A stretch of DNA of 64,000 nucleotides from Acidobacteriota bacterium. Its GTDB lineage: Bacteria > Acidobacteriota > Terriglobia > Terriglobales > Acidobacteriaceae. This document shows, piece after piece, positions 40,054 through 51,817 of this stretch. The position numbers and the translations under genes are program-made. How positions within the stretch are numbered: position 1 is the stretch's first letter; every line of letters starts with the position of its first letter. The notes beneath the pieces were generated by a model, which was not told the DNA's origin, did not search any database, and worked only from the letters and a program-made list of their open reading frames with translations. The stretch covers positions 186,001-250,000 of the forward strand of contig JABCZL010000007.1 in NCBI GenBank assembly GCA_013289685.1. The letters are read 5' to 3'.

Positions 40054-41520
40054 TTGGCAGGTTCTCATACCAAGAAATCCCGCGGCACGGCGCGTGCGGG
40101 CCGACGTGTGCCTCTCGGAACCGAAGTGGTTCGCCGCGAACCGCAGCGCGAGCGCGCGTTTCTGGTAGGCATCGAAGTCCGAACCCGCGGGCGCAGCGGC
40201 GCGAAGGGGACGGTCACCGCGCAGGCGTCAACCGCGCGGGATGCGGCCGCGATGCAGCCGGCCGCGATTGGGGCCGCGAAGAAGTCCAACAGCAAGCCCA
40301 GCATTCCCGAATTCGACGCCGACGAGTCCCTGGCCGAACTGCGCACCCTGGCCGAGAGTGCCGGGGCCGAGGTGGTTGGCGAGATTCTGCAGCGCCGCGA
40401 CCGGCCCGATCCGGCAACCCTGATCGGCGCAGGCAAGCTCGAGGAAATCGCGGGCGCGGCGGCCGCGGCGGATGCCGACGTTCTGCTCTTCGACCACGAT
40501 CTCAGTCCATCGCAGCAACGCAACATTGAAAAGATAGTTCAGCGGCGCGTGATCGACCGCACGCAACTGATCCTCGACATTTTTGCGAAGCATGCGCGCA
40601 CCCGGGAGGGCCAACTGCAGGTCGAGTTGGCGCAGTTGCATTACATGATGCCGCGGCTGGCTGGGCATGGTGTGGAGATGTCGCAACTCGGCGGCGGCAT
40701 CGGCACACGCGGTCCCGGCGAAACCAAGCTGGAAACCGATCGCCGGAAGATCGCGCGCCGCGTCCGGCACGTGGAGCAACAGATTGAAAATGTCCGGCGC
40801 ATTCGCGCTCAGCAGCGGCAGCGGCGCGAGTCGGCGCCGGTGGCGACCGTCGCCCTGGTGGGTTACACGAATGCAGGCAAATCGACGCTGTTCAACGCAC
40901 TGACACAGGCCAAAGTACTGGAATCACCGCGCATGTTTGCGACGCTCGATCCCACGCTGCGCGGGGTTGACCTGCCTTCGAAGCGCAAAGTGCTGCTGTC
41001 GGACACCGTCGGCTTCATTCGCAGCCTGCCGCATACTCTGGTGTCGGCGTTCCGCGCGACTCTAGAAGAAGTGCAGCGGGCGTCGCTCATTCTCCATGTG
41101 TCCGATGCTAGCAGCCGACTTTCTGCCGAGCAGGACGCCCAGGTAGAGATTGTCCTGAAAGAACTGGAGGCGGAGAAAAAGCCGCGCCTGCGCGTGATGA
41201 ACAAGATCGATCTGCTGGACGAGGAAGTAACACAGTCGCTGCTGGCGGATTCACTGCGCGAAGATTCGAAAACAGTTTATGTTTCGGCGAAGGAAGGCAC
41301 GGGTCTGGCCAGACTTCTGCAGCGGATTGATGCCATGATTGAAGAAGATGCCGTCAGCCGCGTACATCTCCGCATCCCGCAAAAAGAAGGGAAAACGCTG
41401 GCCATGCTGGAAGCGAAAGCGCGAATTTACTCTCGGAAGTACGTCGACGGAGCCGTGGAACTTGAGGTTGAAGCTCCGCAATCGGTCGTGCGAAAGATAA
41501 AAGCATTCGTCGTGCGGTAA
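40054..41520 (+). CDS. hflX: Ribosome-associated GTPase HflX
   Basis: GTPase that binds 50S or 70S ribosomes, splitting stalled ones after stress. A 488-residue protein: HflX N-domain (ERAFLVGIEVRTR near 33, DPATLIGAGKLEEI near 118), HflX linker helices (TQLILDIFAKHARTREGQLQ near 168, GGGIGTRGPGETKLETDRR near 212), and the G-domain with GYTNAGKS near 267 (G1), DTVGFIRSLP near 314 (G3) and NKIDLL near 386 (G4). The start is taken as TTG 40054; a GTG at 40126 is an alternative that keeps the conserved part. It follows hfq closely. Confidence 0.92.
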   Translation: MAGSHTKKSRGTARAGRRVPLGTEVVRREPQRERAFLVGIEVRTRGRSGAKGTVTAQASTARDAAAMQPAAIGAAKKSNSKPSIPEFDADESLAELRTLAESAGAEVVGEILQRRDRPDPATLIGAGKLEEIAGAAAAADADVLLFDHDLSPSQQRNIEKIVQRRVIDRTQLILDIFAKHARTREGQLQVELAQLHYMMPRLAGHGVEMSQLGGGIGTRGPGETKLETDRRKIARRVRHVEQQIENVRRIRAQQRQRRESAPVATVALVGYTNAGKSTLFNALTQAKVLESPRMFATLDPTLRGVDLPSKRKVLLSDTVGFIRSLPHTLVSAFRATLEEVQRASLILHVSDASSRLSAEQDAQVEIVLKELEAEKKPRLRVMNKIDLLDEEVTQSLLADSLREDSKTVYVSAKEGTGLARLLQRIDAMIEEDAVSRVHLRIPQKEGKTLAMLEAKARIYSRKYVDGAVELEVEAPQSVVRKIKAFVVR

Positions 41521-41588
41521 ACTTTGTCGGCTTGGACTAGGCTCGGGTCGCATCTTGTTCGCAAAGTGAGCCTTACGCGAGGCAGACG

Positions 41589-43304
41589 ATGAAGAAACGC
41601 CGATCGTTGGTAAGTCTCTGCGCCGCAGTCTTAGTATTCGTTCCATCTGCCTTGTTCGGCAGTGACACCCTTCTCATCCACGGCCACATCTACACCGGCA
41701 ACGCAAAAGCGCCGTGGGTGCAGGCCCTGGCTATCTCCGGAACCCGCATCGATGCGATGGGCACGGACGAGGAAATCCTGGCCAGGAAACAACCGCAGAC
41801 GCAGGTCATCGATCTGCAAGGACGCACCGTCATTCCCGGAATCTCCGATTCCCACGTCCACATGTGGTTCGGCGGCCTGGAGTTGCTCGGATTCAATCTG
41901 TCGTCGCCCGAGGGCAGCATCACCCCCGACCAACCCACGGCCTTGGTCAGCAACATCAAGGCGTTCGCGGCCAGCCATCCCAACGACAAAGTTCTGATTG
42001 GCCGCGCCGATTTCAATACGACTCCGCCTTGGACTCCCTCCCACGAGTTGCTTGATCGCGCGGTTCCGGACCGGCCAGTGGTCGTACATCACACCGCGGA
42101 ACACGCACTCTGGTTGAATGCCAAAGCCCTGGCTCTTGCCGGAATCACCGATCAGCCGCTGCCCGATCCAGCCGAGGAGAGAAACGTCATTCGCGACGCG
42201 TTCGGGCACCCGACTGGCGTCCTGCTGGAAGCTGCCATGGCGGTGATGGAGCACGCTCTGCAAAATCGCTTCTCCATGGAAGAGAAACTGGCGGCGGTGC
42301 GCGAGGCCTCGCATCACCTGAACCGGTACGGAATTACCAGCGTGGTGAACGCCACCGGGAATCTGGCGGAGATCGAACTCTACGCCGCGTTGCGCGATCG
42401 TGGAGAACTTACCGTGCGCACGCGGACCTCTTTTGGCGCCGTCGCGGTGAACCACCACCTGACTCCGGAATTCCTCGCCGATCTGGAAAAAGCGCGCACC
42501 TTGTATCACGACGATTGGGTTTCGGCCAATCTGGTGAAGTTCTTCGTCGACGGAGGCACTGGGCTCGTTCCTCCGCTGACCTATCAAGCGAAGGACTACA
42601 AGCATCTGGTTCTGGAACTCGACAAGCGCGGATTCCAAATCATGACCCACGCGTATCGTCCGGATACTTCGCAGTTGGTGGTTGACGCTTACGAGGAGGT
42701 CGAGCGTGCAAACGGCCCGCGTGACCGGCGCCTCAGACTCGAGCACGGCGATTTTCTGCCGGCGCAGGATATTCCGCGCGCGGCCAGGTCTTCCTTGATC
42801 GTCAGCATGCAGCCGAGTTTCTGCTGCGACGAGAACGGTTCCAACTACGATCCCAAGGATCGCACCACCACCGACCGCTGGCAGAGCCTGGAGAAGAGCG
42901 GCACCCGGCTGGCTTTCGGCAGCGACTGGCCATGCATCTGGCCTCCCGATCCGTTCACCGCCATGCAAGAGGCGGTCACCCGGCAAATCTGGAAGCCGGC
43001 GAGCGGCAGTGAATTTGTCGGCGGAGTGTTCGACGGCGCCGGGCAGGCCGGCTACGTACTGACGAAAGATGTCTACACGCCGGAAGAGCGCATAACCGTG
43101 GAGCAGGCGGTCAACGCCTACACCCAGGGTTCGGCTTACGCGCGATTCTCCGAAGATCGGCTGGGAACGCTCGAAGTGGGCAAGGAAGCGGATCTCGCCG
43201 TGCTCTCGCAGGATATTTTCTCGGTAAAGCCGGAAGAGATTTCGAAAACCAGAGTCGTGACCACGATGGTCGCGGGCAAAGTCGTGTTTGCGGAAGAAAA
43301 GTGA
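41589..43304 (+). CDS. Exported YtcJ-type amidohydrolase
   Basis: A 571-residue amidohydrolase family 3 protein. Signal peptide SLVSLCAAVLVFVPSALFGS, then a beta-sandwich and metal-binding TIM barrel: GISDSHVHMWFGGLELLG near 83-100 (HxH), DGGTGLVPPLTYQ near 320, HGDFLPAQDIPRA near 380 (His) and LAFGSDWPC near 437 (Asp). Family members hydrolyse diverse cyclic amides; substrate unknown. ATG 41589 preceded by AGGCAGACG, a weak ribosome site. The gene remnant at 43325 follows 20 bases after the stop. Confidence 0.88.
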   Translation: MKKRRSLVSLCAAVLVFVPSALFGSDTLLIHGHIYTGNAKAPWVQALAISGTRIDAMGTDEEILARKQPQTQVIDLQGRTVIPGISDSHVHMWFGGLELLGFNLSSPEGSITPDQPTALVSNIKAFAASHPNDKVLIGRADFNTTPPWTPSHELLDRAVPDRPVVVHHTAEHALWLNAKALALAGITDQPLPDPAEERNVIRDAFGHPTGVLLEAAMAVMEHALQNRFSMEEKLAAVREASHHLNRYGITSVVNATGNLAEIELYAALRDRGELTVRTRTSFGAVAVNHHLTPEFLADLEKARTLYHDDWVSANLVKFFVDGGTGLVPPLTYQAKDYKHLVLELDKRGFQIMTHAYRPDTSQLVVDAYEEVERANGPRDRRLRLEHGDFLPAQDIPRAARSSLIVSMQPSFCCDENGSNYDPKDRTTTDRWQSLEKSGTRLAFGSDWPCIWPPDPFTAMQEAVTRQIWKPASGSEFVGGVFDGAGQAGYVLTKDVYTPEERITVEQAVNAYTQGSAYARFSEDRLGTLEVGKEADLAVLSQDIFSVKPEEISKTRVVTTMVAGKVVFAEEK

Positions 43305-43324
43305 GATTTAAGCGCAGAGGAAAC

Positions 43325-43546
43325 ATGAAGAAAAATTTGCAGGCTCTCGTCGTCCTGGTCAGTTTGATCGCACTTTCGCAGACGTCTCGGGCGCAAGGGA
43401 ATTCCAACGTCGCGGCTTCGGGCGCCTCGCCATGGCCGACGCGAGGCTGGACGAGCGATTCTCCGGCCAGCCTTGGGCTCGACGAAAAAATGCTGGCGTC
43501 CTTTGACGCCGCTTCATTTTTCCTAGCTCTCGTCGTTAGAACGTAG
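43325..43546 (+). pseudogene. Truncated exported serine-hydrolase-like remnant
   Basis: A 73-residue frame: signal peptide (NLQALVVLVSLIALSQTSRAQ), then WPTRGWTSDSPASLGLDEKM and LASFDA, then ASFFLALVVRT and a stop. The middle part looks like the beginning of an exported beta-lactamase-type serine hydrolase, whose SxxK domain should follow, but nothing of that domain is present and the last 11 residues do not fit. GAGG before the ATG is intact. The end overlaps the convergent Calx-beta gene by 11 bases. Probably a gene cut off by a rearrangement; a genuine small exported protein cannot be excluded. Confidence 0.55.
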
Positions 43547-45071
43547 CCGATCCCTGCCCGACCCACACAGCGGCTCCGATGGGAGACGACAATTTACCGT
43601 AGAACGTTTTCGAAGTAGCTCCCGGATTCAGCAGCGGCACGGTGACCGTCTGCTCGGTCACTCCCGGGGAGAATATCACGGTTTGCGAAGTGGATACGTA
43701 GTCCGTCCCCGCAACGGCGGTGCCGTCGGCCGTCGCGAAATTGACGGACAGCGAGGTTGCACTGGATGGGTTAAGGGTCACAGTGAACGCCGCTGACGAT
43801 CCGCTGATCACCGCGTCAGTCACTGAGAATTGCTGCAGCTTCGCATGGTACCGCACCCAGCCGAACAGAGCCGGCACAGCGCCCTCACAGTGCTGTTCGA
43901 AGTTGGCGGAGAAATTTTGCAAAATGCTGACGCTGCTGTAACCAGCTTGCAGTACCTCGAAGTTTCCCGTGAGCGTGTTGCATCCCCGCCCCGCTCCAAA
44001 AACACTCAGTCCCGGAGTGCCCGCGGGCTGGAAAGGATACCGCTGCGCATTCTCGTAATCTCCGGGCGCGAGCCGCGCGCTCGTCGGTCCGGCAAAATCA
44101 GTTTCCCAGCTATCCCCATTGTTGATCGAGACTGTTACCACGTTGCCCGAGTTCTGCGGGGTGAATGTGCCGTCAGACTCGGTAATCAGATATTCCAGTC
44201 CTTGCCCCACGAAATCGCCCGCCTGGCTGCTCATGGCCAGCGCCGTCAGGTTCACGTTGGGGTCACGGATGAGAATGCCTGCGGAGGAGGATCCAATGGG
44301 GGCGCCGCTCGCAGCGCTCAACTTCACCCTGAAAACCTTGTTGCCGCGAGCGACGACGTTTCCCATGATGGGGATGGTGATCGTTTGTGCCGTAATTCCA
44401 GGCTGGAACGTCACCGTGCCTGTGGTATTCACGTAGTCAATTCCTTGCACCGCCGAGGCGTCAGCTGTCGCGTACGCCACTTGAACGACCTTGGTGCTGG
44501 GCAGGCAAAGCGACAAAGTGACGAGCCCGTCGCTCGTACCCGCATTCCCCTTGAGGGTGTAAGCGTTCGCGACCGACACGCGCGGCACAGCTGCCACCGC
44601 AGAGTTATAGCGAAACGATCCGAACAGTGCCGGCGGTGCGCCTTCGCAATGCTGCTCGAAGTCGATTGCGAGTCGGGCGATGGTGCCGTCCGTGTTGAGC
44701 GCAAAGTCCGAGACCAGAAAGCGCCCGGTGTCCGTATTGCACCCTGCACCATCTCCGCTCACGTCAATCCCGGGTCGCGTGGGCGAACGAAAAGCCGTGC
44801 GCTGGGCTCCTTCGTACTCGCCCCACCCGAACTTCCGCGTGTTCGGAGAACCAAAGTCCAGATTCCAGAACTGACTGAAGGTTGGAGTGTGGAACGAAAT
44901 CGACACCTCTTCCGCGCTGTTCGAAACCGAAAAGGTACCGTCGGCGGGGGTAAAGGTCTGGTTAATTCCCTGACCGTTCAGAGTCAGGAATGTTTGTGGC
45001 GTTGCGCCCGACGAAACGGCGGAAAACATCGACACAAAGGAGAGGGTGAGCAGAATAATGCGCAACCGCAT
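43536..45071 (-). CDS. Exported protein with two Calx-beta domains
   Basis: A 511-residue exported protein: signal peptide (IILLTLSFVSMFSAVSSGA), then two copies of a two-part unit. Each has a jelly-roll-like part (NTRKFGWGEYEGAQRTAF ... FEQHCEGAPPALFGSFRY near 85-160, and RLAPGDYENAQRYPF ... FEQHCEGAVPALFGWVRY near 340-420) followed by a Calx-beta domain (VAYATADASAVQGIDYV near 200, NFATADGTAVAGTDYV near 450). Calx-beta domains bind calcium in adhesion proteins. AGGAG seven bases before the ATG fixes the start. Probably extracellular; it ends within 11 bases of the convergent remnant. Confidence 0.8.
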   Translation of the reverse strand: MRLRIILLTLSFVSMFSAVSSGATPQTFLTLNGQGINQTFTPADGTFSVSNSAEEVSISFHTPTFSQFWNLDFGSPNTRKFGWGEYEGAQRTAFRSPTRPGIDVSGDGAGCNTDTGRFLVSDFALNTDGTIARLAIDFEQHCEGAPPALFGSFRYNSAVAAVPRVSVANAYTLKGNAGTSDGLVTLSLCLPSTKVVQVAYATADASAVQGIDYVNTTGTVTFQPGITAQTITIPIMGNVVARGNKVFRVKLSAASGAPIGSSSAGILIRDPNVNLTALAMSSQAGDFVGQGLEYLITESDGTFTPQNSGNVVTVSINNGDSWETDFAGPTSARLAPGDYENAQRYPFQPAGTPGLSVFGAGRGCNTLTGNFEVLQAGYSSVSILQNFSANFEQHCEGAVPALFGWVRYHAKLQQFSVTDAVISGSSAAFTVTLNPSSATSLSVNFATADGTAVAGTDYVSTSQTVIFSPGVTEQTVTVPLLNPGATSKTFYGKLSSPIGAAVWVGQGSATF

Positions 45072-45644
45072 GGGAGTACTCCTAGAAGCCAAACGTCGGA
45101 GAAGAGAGAACGGAATCGCGCCAGCGCCGAAATATTACCACCAGTCGCAGGGCTGCTCAATAGCCTTAATGATTACTGAGTGATTACCAATTAATAAGCA
45201 ATCTTCCGGAGAACATCAGACTGACTGCAATTTAAATGGGCCGGCAACCAAGAAGCGGTGACATTCCTTGGCTATCGGCCCATTCGATCCTGAATTGGAT
45301 CGGAGGTGATACTCCAATGCTAGTCCTCTTTTGGACGAAGTCAAGGACTATGTGCAGAAATTTGCGAGGTAGCGCACGGGCAGCCGCCCCGGGAGAGGCC
45401 TAAAGCCTGCGTTTTTATGGGCTTAATGGCGGATCCGCTCAGGGCAGGCCTTCCTCAATCCCTGCCCTGATACAAATCGAAGTCCTTCGACAGTCGTGTC
45501 CGAACCGGTCGTTCCAACGCTCTCCGCGGCGGCCTAAAACGATCTTCTTCGCGTTGACATGAACTCCTTTCGACGTTTAGACTTAACAGTTTTCATAGCC
45601 CTCATTATCCCGGTCTACAGATCAGCAGACTTGTTTAGCCGACA
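45072..45644. other. Long intergenic region before the ATP synthase operon
   Basis: 573 bases. 45235-45349 folds as a chain of hairpins (listed separately). A frame of 28 codons from ATG 45317 to TAA 45403 has a GGAGGTGAT upstream, but the sequence it would give does not look like a protein. From 45550 the bases are AT-richer (GTTTAGACTTAACAGTTTTC), likely holding the atp promoter; TTGACATGAACTCC at 45555-45568 gives a TTGACA at 45555. Confidence 0.5.
45235..45349 (+). ncRNA. Candidate structured RNA: chain of four hairpins, unknown class
   Basis: P1: AATGGGCCG (45235-45243) pairs with CGGCCCATT (45276-45284), with an inner CCAAG/CTTGG (45248-45252, 45267-45271). P2: CGATCC-TGAATT-GGATCG (45285-45302). 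P3: GGAG-GTGATA-CTCC (45302-45315), enclosing a strong ribosome-site-like GGAGGTGAT. P4: AGTCC (45322-45326) with GGACT (45345-45349). The chain is tight, P2 and P3 abutting, and unlike the word arrays elsewhere. It could be a cis-regulatory leader of a lost or tiny ORF, or a free RNA. No known class recognised. Confidence 0.4.
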
Positions 45645-46100
45645 ATGGATCAGACGCTTCGACAACTAGGGGAATTACTGCTCGGATCAGTGCCGACGGT
45701 GATTCTGCTGGCGCTGCTCTACGCGCTCTACACCACGATCGTGCACAAGCCGTTGCAGCGCGTGCTCGCAGAGCGACGCAGCAAGACGGAAGGCGCGGTG
45801 GAGAAGTCTCGCGCCGACATTGCCGCAGCTGAAGCGCGTACGGCCGAGTATGAGCAGAAGTTGCGGGAGGCACGGGCCGCGGTCTTCCGCGCCCAGGAAG
45901 CGAAGCGGCAAGCCGCGCTGCAGGCTCGAACCAACGCGCTGAACGAGGCCCGCAGCAAAGCTCATGCCCAGGTGCAGGCAGCGAAGAAGGATATCGAGAA
46001 CGATCGCGCCGCGGCGGAGGCGGGATTGCCGGCGGACGCGGCTGCACTGGCGCAGGAAATCGTGCGGCGCGTGTTGCAACCGGCGGGAGCGGGACGATGA
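45645..46100 (+). CDS. atpF': ATP synthase F0 subunit b'
   Basis: A 151-residue stalk subunit: one N-terminal membrane helix (LLLGSVPTVILLALLYALYTTI, about 11-32) and a long charged coiled coil (RRSKTEGAVEKSRADIAAAEARTA onward). The short first of two b-type genes in the operon; calling it b' follows from that. Links the F1 head to the membrane ring. No strong ribosome site precedes the ATG. Its stop overlaps the next start by four bases (ATGA), so the two are probably translationally coupled. Subunits a and c are encoded elsewhere. Confidence 0.88.
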   Translation: MDQTLRQLGELLLGSVPTVILLALLYALYTTIVHKPLQRVLAERRSKTEGAVEKSRADIAAAEARTAEYEQKLREARAAVFRAQEAKRQAALQARTNALNEARSKAHAQVQAAKKDIENDRAAAEAGLPADAAALAQEIVRRVLQPAGAGR

Positions 46101-46870
46101 TGTTCTCAGCCAAAATGTTATCGATGAGGATCGTCCGCGCAGGCCTGCTGGCGTTGCTGATGGTGAGTTTCGCGGGCTGGGCGTCGTTGCGCGCGCAAGA
46201 GCAACCTGCTTCTTCAGAGCAGAAACAAGAGAACTCGACGGAACATCCTGCAGGCGCTGCCAGGCAACTGGCGCATGAGAGTAAGGAAGCCGCCGGAGAA
46301 GAAAAAGATGAGATGGCGGAGTTCAAGCAATCCGCCTCGGTGCAACTGATCAAACGACTCACAGGGTTGAGCCTCCAGCAGTCTTACTGGCTGTGCGTGA
46401 TTCTGAATTTTGTAGTAATTGCCGCGATCGTCATCTGGGCCGGGCGCAAATACCTGCCGGGAATGTTCCGCGACCGCAGCGCGGCCATCCAGAAGGCGAT
46501 GCAGGAAGCGCAGATGGCCAGTGAAGAAGCGCGCCGCAGGCTGGCCGACATCGAATCGCGCCTGATGCAACTGGATGGCGAAATTGGCATGATGCGCGAT
46601 GCCGCCGAAAAAGAAGGCGTGGCCGAGGAAGCTCGCATCCAGGCCGCGGCTGAAGAAGACGCGCGCAAGATCGTCGCTTCGGCGGAGCAGGAAATTGCGG
46701 CAGCGGCCAAAGCCGCGCGGCGTCAACTGACGGCCTATGCCGCGGATCTCGCGGTGGGCCTGGCACGGAAACAAATTCATGTCGATGCCGCCACCGACCA
46801 AGCTTTGGTCCGAAATTTTGCCGGAGAGTTGGGCAAGTCCCCGAACGATTCGGGAAAGGATAAGAATTAA
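46097..46870 (+). CDS. atpF: ATP synthase F0 subunit b with N-terminal extension
   Basis: A 257-residue stalk subunit, about 100 longer than usual. The first 33 residues look like a signal peptide (RIVRAGLLALLMVSFAGWASLRAQE); a Glu/Gln/Lys-rich linker follows; the usual membrane helix is at about 97-115 (YWLCVILNFVVIAAIVIWA) and a long coiled coil (RDRSAAIQKAMQEAQMASEEA onward) makes the stalk. The extension would place the first part outside the membrane, so this b subunit may cross twice or be cleaved. The ATG overlaps the b' stop (ATGA). Confidence 0.88.
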   Translation: MMFSAKMLSMRIVRAGLLALLMVSFAGWASLRAQEQPASSEQKQENSTEHPAGAARQLAHESKEAAGEEKDEMAEFKQSASVQLIKRLTGLSLQQSYWLCVILNFVVIAAIVIWAGRKYLPGMFRDRSAAIQKAMQEAQMASEEARRRLADIESRLMQLDGEIGMMRDAAEKEGVAEEARIQAAAEEDARKIVASAEQEIAAAAKAARRQLTAYAADLAVGLARKQIHVDAATDQALVRNFAGELGKSPNDSGKDKN

Positions 46871-46873
46871 ACC

Positions 46874-47410
46874 GTGGCTTCCGTCGCCAGCACGTATGCT
46901 CGGGCGTTCGCGGACGTAGTTCTCAGCGCGCATCTCGATGCGAATCGAGCCGTCGGCGGATTGCGCCGGATCGCCGGGCTGCTCGCCGAGAGCGCAGATT
47001 TACGGCGCGTCTGGGAGAATCCCGCGGTGCCGGCCGACCAGAAGCGCAACCTGCTGGACGCGATTGTAAAACGAGAAGGGATCGAGCCTCACGTCCGCAA
47101 CCTGATAGCAGTGCTGATCGACCACCGGCGGGTACAATTCCTGAGCCGGATCGTCGAGCAGCTCAAGAAAGAACTCGATGCGCGCATGGGCATCGCCGAG
47201 GCGCAAATCACCAGTGCCCGCGAACTGGGCGACACCGAGAAGCGATCCTTAGAAGCGCAGATCGAAAAAGTTACGGGCAAAAAGGTACACGCGCACTTTG
47301 CCCTCGATGCCGCGCTGCTGGGCGGTGCGGTGGTCCGCGTGGGCAGCACGATCTACGACGGTTCGGTGAAGGGCCAGTTGGAAAAGATTCGGGAGGCGAT
47401 TAGCTCTTAG
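46874..47410 (+). CDS. atpH: ATP synthase F1 subunit delta
   Basis: A 178-residue (OSCP-type) subunit that joins the b stalk to the top of F1. Seen: VASTYARAFADVVL at the start, RRVWENPAVPADQKRNLLD near 48, HVRNLIAVLIDHRRVQFLSRI near 75, and the C-terminal FALDAALLGGAVVRVGSTIYDGSVKGQL near 140-168, the family signature. Start GTG 46874, four bases after the atpF stop, so probably coupled. Confidence 0.92.
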   Translation: MASVASTYARAFADVVLSAHLDANRAVGGLRRIAGLLAESADLRRVWENPAVPADQKRNLLDAIVKREGIEPHVRNLIAVLIDHRRVQFLSRIVEQLKKELDARMGIAEAQITSARELGDTEKRSLEAQIEKVTGKKVHAHFALDAALLGGAVVRVGSTIYDGSVKGQLEKIREAISS

Positions 47411-49034
<1,624 letters not shown>

Positions 49035-49036
49035 GC

Positions 49037-49118
49037 TTTTGGCTCTTGGCCTTTGGCTCTTGGCTTGAATCACAGAGTCACAGGCCAAGAGCTAATAGCC
49101 AATAGCCAAGAGCAGTTT
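49037..49118 (+). repeat. Word array in the atpA-atpG gap (TTGGCTCTTGG)
   Basis: Left arm TTTTGGCTCTTGGCC with a second TTTGGCTCTTGGC, right arm GGCCAAGAGC, TAATAGCCAATAGCCAAGAGC (in pieces), complementary to the left. Ends about six bases before the atpG ATG. Same word as before atpD and moaA. Confidence 0.8.
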
Positions 49119-49123
49119 TTCCA

Positions 49124-50206
49124 ATGGCAAACATTCTCGACATCCGGCGCCGCATTCGCAGCGTGATCAACACGCGGCAGATTACCAAGGCCATGAAAGT
49201 GGTCTCGGCGGCAAAACTTCGCCGCGCGCAGGAACGGGCTCTGGCCGCGCGTCCGTATGCGCAGATGCTGACCAATGTGCTGAAGTCGCTGGTAGCACGC
49301 GCCGAAATTTACGATCCGGAAACCGGCGAACCCAAGCATCCTCTCCTGGCGCAGCGCGAAGAAGAGAATATTCTGCTGATCGTCGTCACCGGAGACAAAG
49401 GGCTAGCGGGCGCATTCAACGCCAATATCACGAAAGCTGCTTCTCGGTTCCTCGAGTCGAAGGAAGGCAAGAACGTCGACATCGAAGCCATCGGCCGCAA
49501 AGGGCGGGACTTCCTACGCCGCCGCTATCCTGCCGCGAAGGTGCAGACGCGGAGCCTGGCGGATCTCGCCGAATCGATCGAAGCCGAACCGGACGAGGCC
49601 GAACGCGCCGCAGCGATTCAGATCACCGGCGAGCACGTCGGCATCCTCGGCAAGGTGGAGTTCGCGCAGGCTTCGGCTTTGGCCCAGAACGTAATCGCAC
49701 GTTACTGCCGCGGAGAGATCGACGCGGTGTACGTTGTCTTCAACGAATTCAAGTCGGTGATCGCCCAGCGCCTTATCGTGGAGCAGGTTCTTCCTATCGA
49801 GCAGATCGGCGCGCAGACGGTGCGCCTGGTTGAGGAGATGACGGAAGAAGAGAAAAAGAAGGCCAAAGAAGCAGCCATCAGCGCGGGCGTTGGCATGCGG
49901 GGTCCCCAGCACGAGGCCGACGAATCCGCTTCACAGTTCGGCACCGCGCAAGTCGACTACATTTACGAGCAGTCGCCGGAAGAATTGTTCCGCGCCCTGT
50001 TGCCGAAGTATGTGAGCATCCAGATTTTCCGTTCGCTGCTGGAATCGGTGGCCGCCGAACACGCCGCGCGCATGACCGCGATGGATTCGGCCACCAACAA
50101 CGCGACCGACATGATTGATTCGCTGACCCTGGTCATGAACCGCGCCCGGCAGGCGAAGATCACGAAAGAAATTATCGAGATCGTCAGCGGCGCAGCCGCG
50201 ATGTGA
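49124..50206 (+). CDS. atpG: ATP synthase F1 subunit gamma, enlarged
   Basis: A 360-residue rotor subunit, about 70 longer than the common length. Seen: N-terminal helix NILDIRRRIRSVINTRQITKAMKVVSAAKLRRAQ, VTGDKGLAGAFNANI near 88, and the C-terminal helix SVAAEHAARMTAMDSATNNATDMIDSLTLVMNRARQAKITKEIIEIVSG at 305-353 (in parts). The excess lies at about 230-270, a Glu/Lys-rich segment EEMTEEEKKKAKEAAISAGVG and following GPQHEADES. Such an insertion in the outer part of gamma could affect control of hydrolysis; this is an inference. Confidence 0.93.
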   Translation: MANILDIRRRIRSVINTRQITKAMKVVSAAKLRRAQERALAARPYAQMLTNVLKSLVARAEIYDPETGEPKHPLLAQREEENILLIVVTGDKGLAGAFNANITKAASRFLESKEGKNVDIEAIGRKGRDFLRRRYPAAKVQTRSLADLAESIEAEPDEAERAAAIQITGEHVGILGKVEFAQASALAQNVIARYCRGEIDAVYVVFNEFKSVIAQRLIVEQVLPIEQIGAQTVRLVEEMTEEEKKKAKEAAISAGVGMRGPQHEADESASQFGTAQVDYIYEQSPEELFRALLPKYVSIQIFRSLLESVAAEHAARMTAMDSATNNATDMIDSLTLVMNRARQAKITKEIIEIVSGAAAM

Positions 50207-50216
50207 AGAAAACCGC

Positions 50217-51736
<1,520 letters not shown>

Positions 51737-51740
51737 AGAA

Positions 51741-51816
51741 CGGACCTCGGGCGTCAGACCTCGGACCTCGACAAGGTTGTGCTGGTGTCCAAGGTCTGAG
51801 GTCCGACGGCAGTCTT
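51741..51816 (+). repeat. Word array in the atpD-atpC gap (GACCTCGG/CCGAGGTC type)
   Basis: CGGACCTCGGGCGTCAGACC then TCGGACCTCGAC on the left; GTCCAAGGTCTGAGGTCCGAC on the right (in pieces), complementary to it. Fills the 81-base gap. A different word from the two preceding gaps. Confidence 0.75.
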
Positions 51817-51817
51817 A

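Noticed and set aside
45317-45403. A 28-codon gene behind GGAGGTGAT
   Set aside because: The peptide has no protein-like pattern and the ribosome site is inside a hairpin; kept only as part of the structured-RNA finding.
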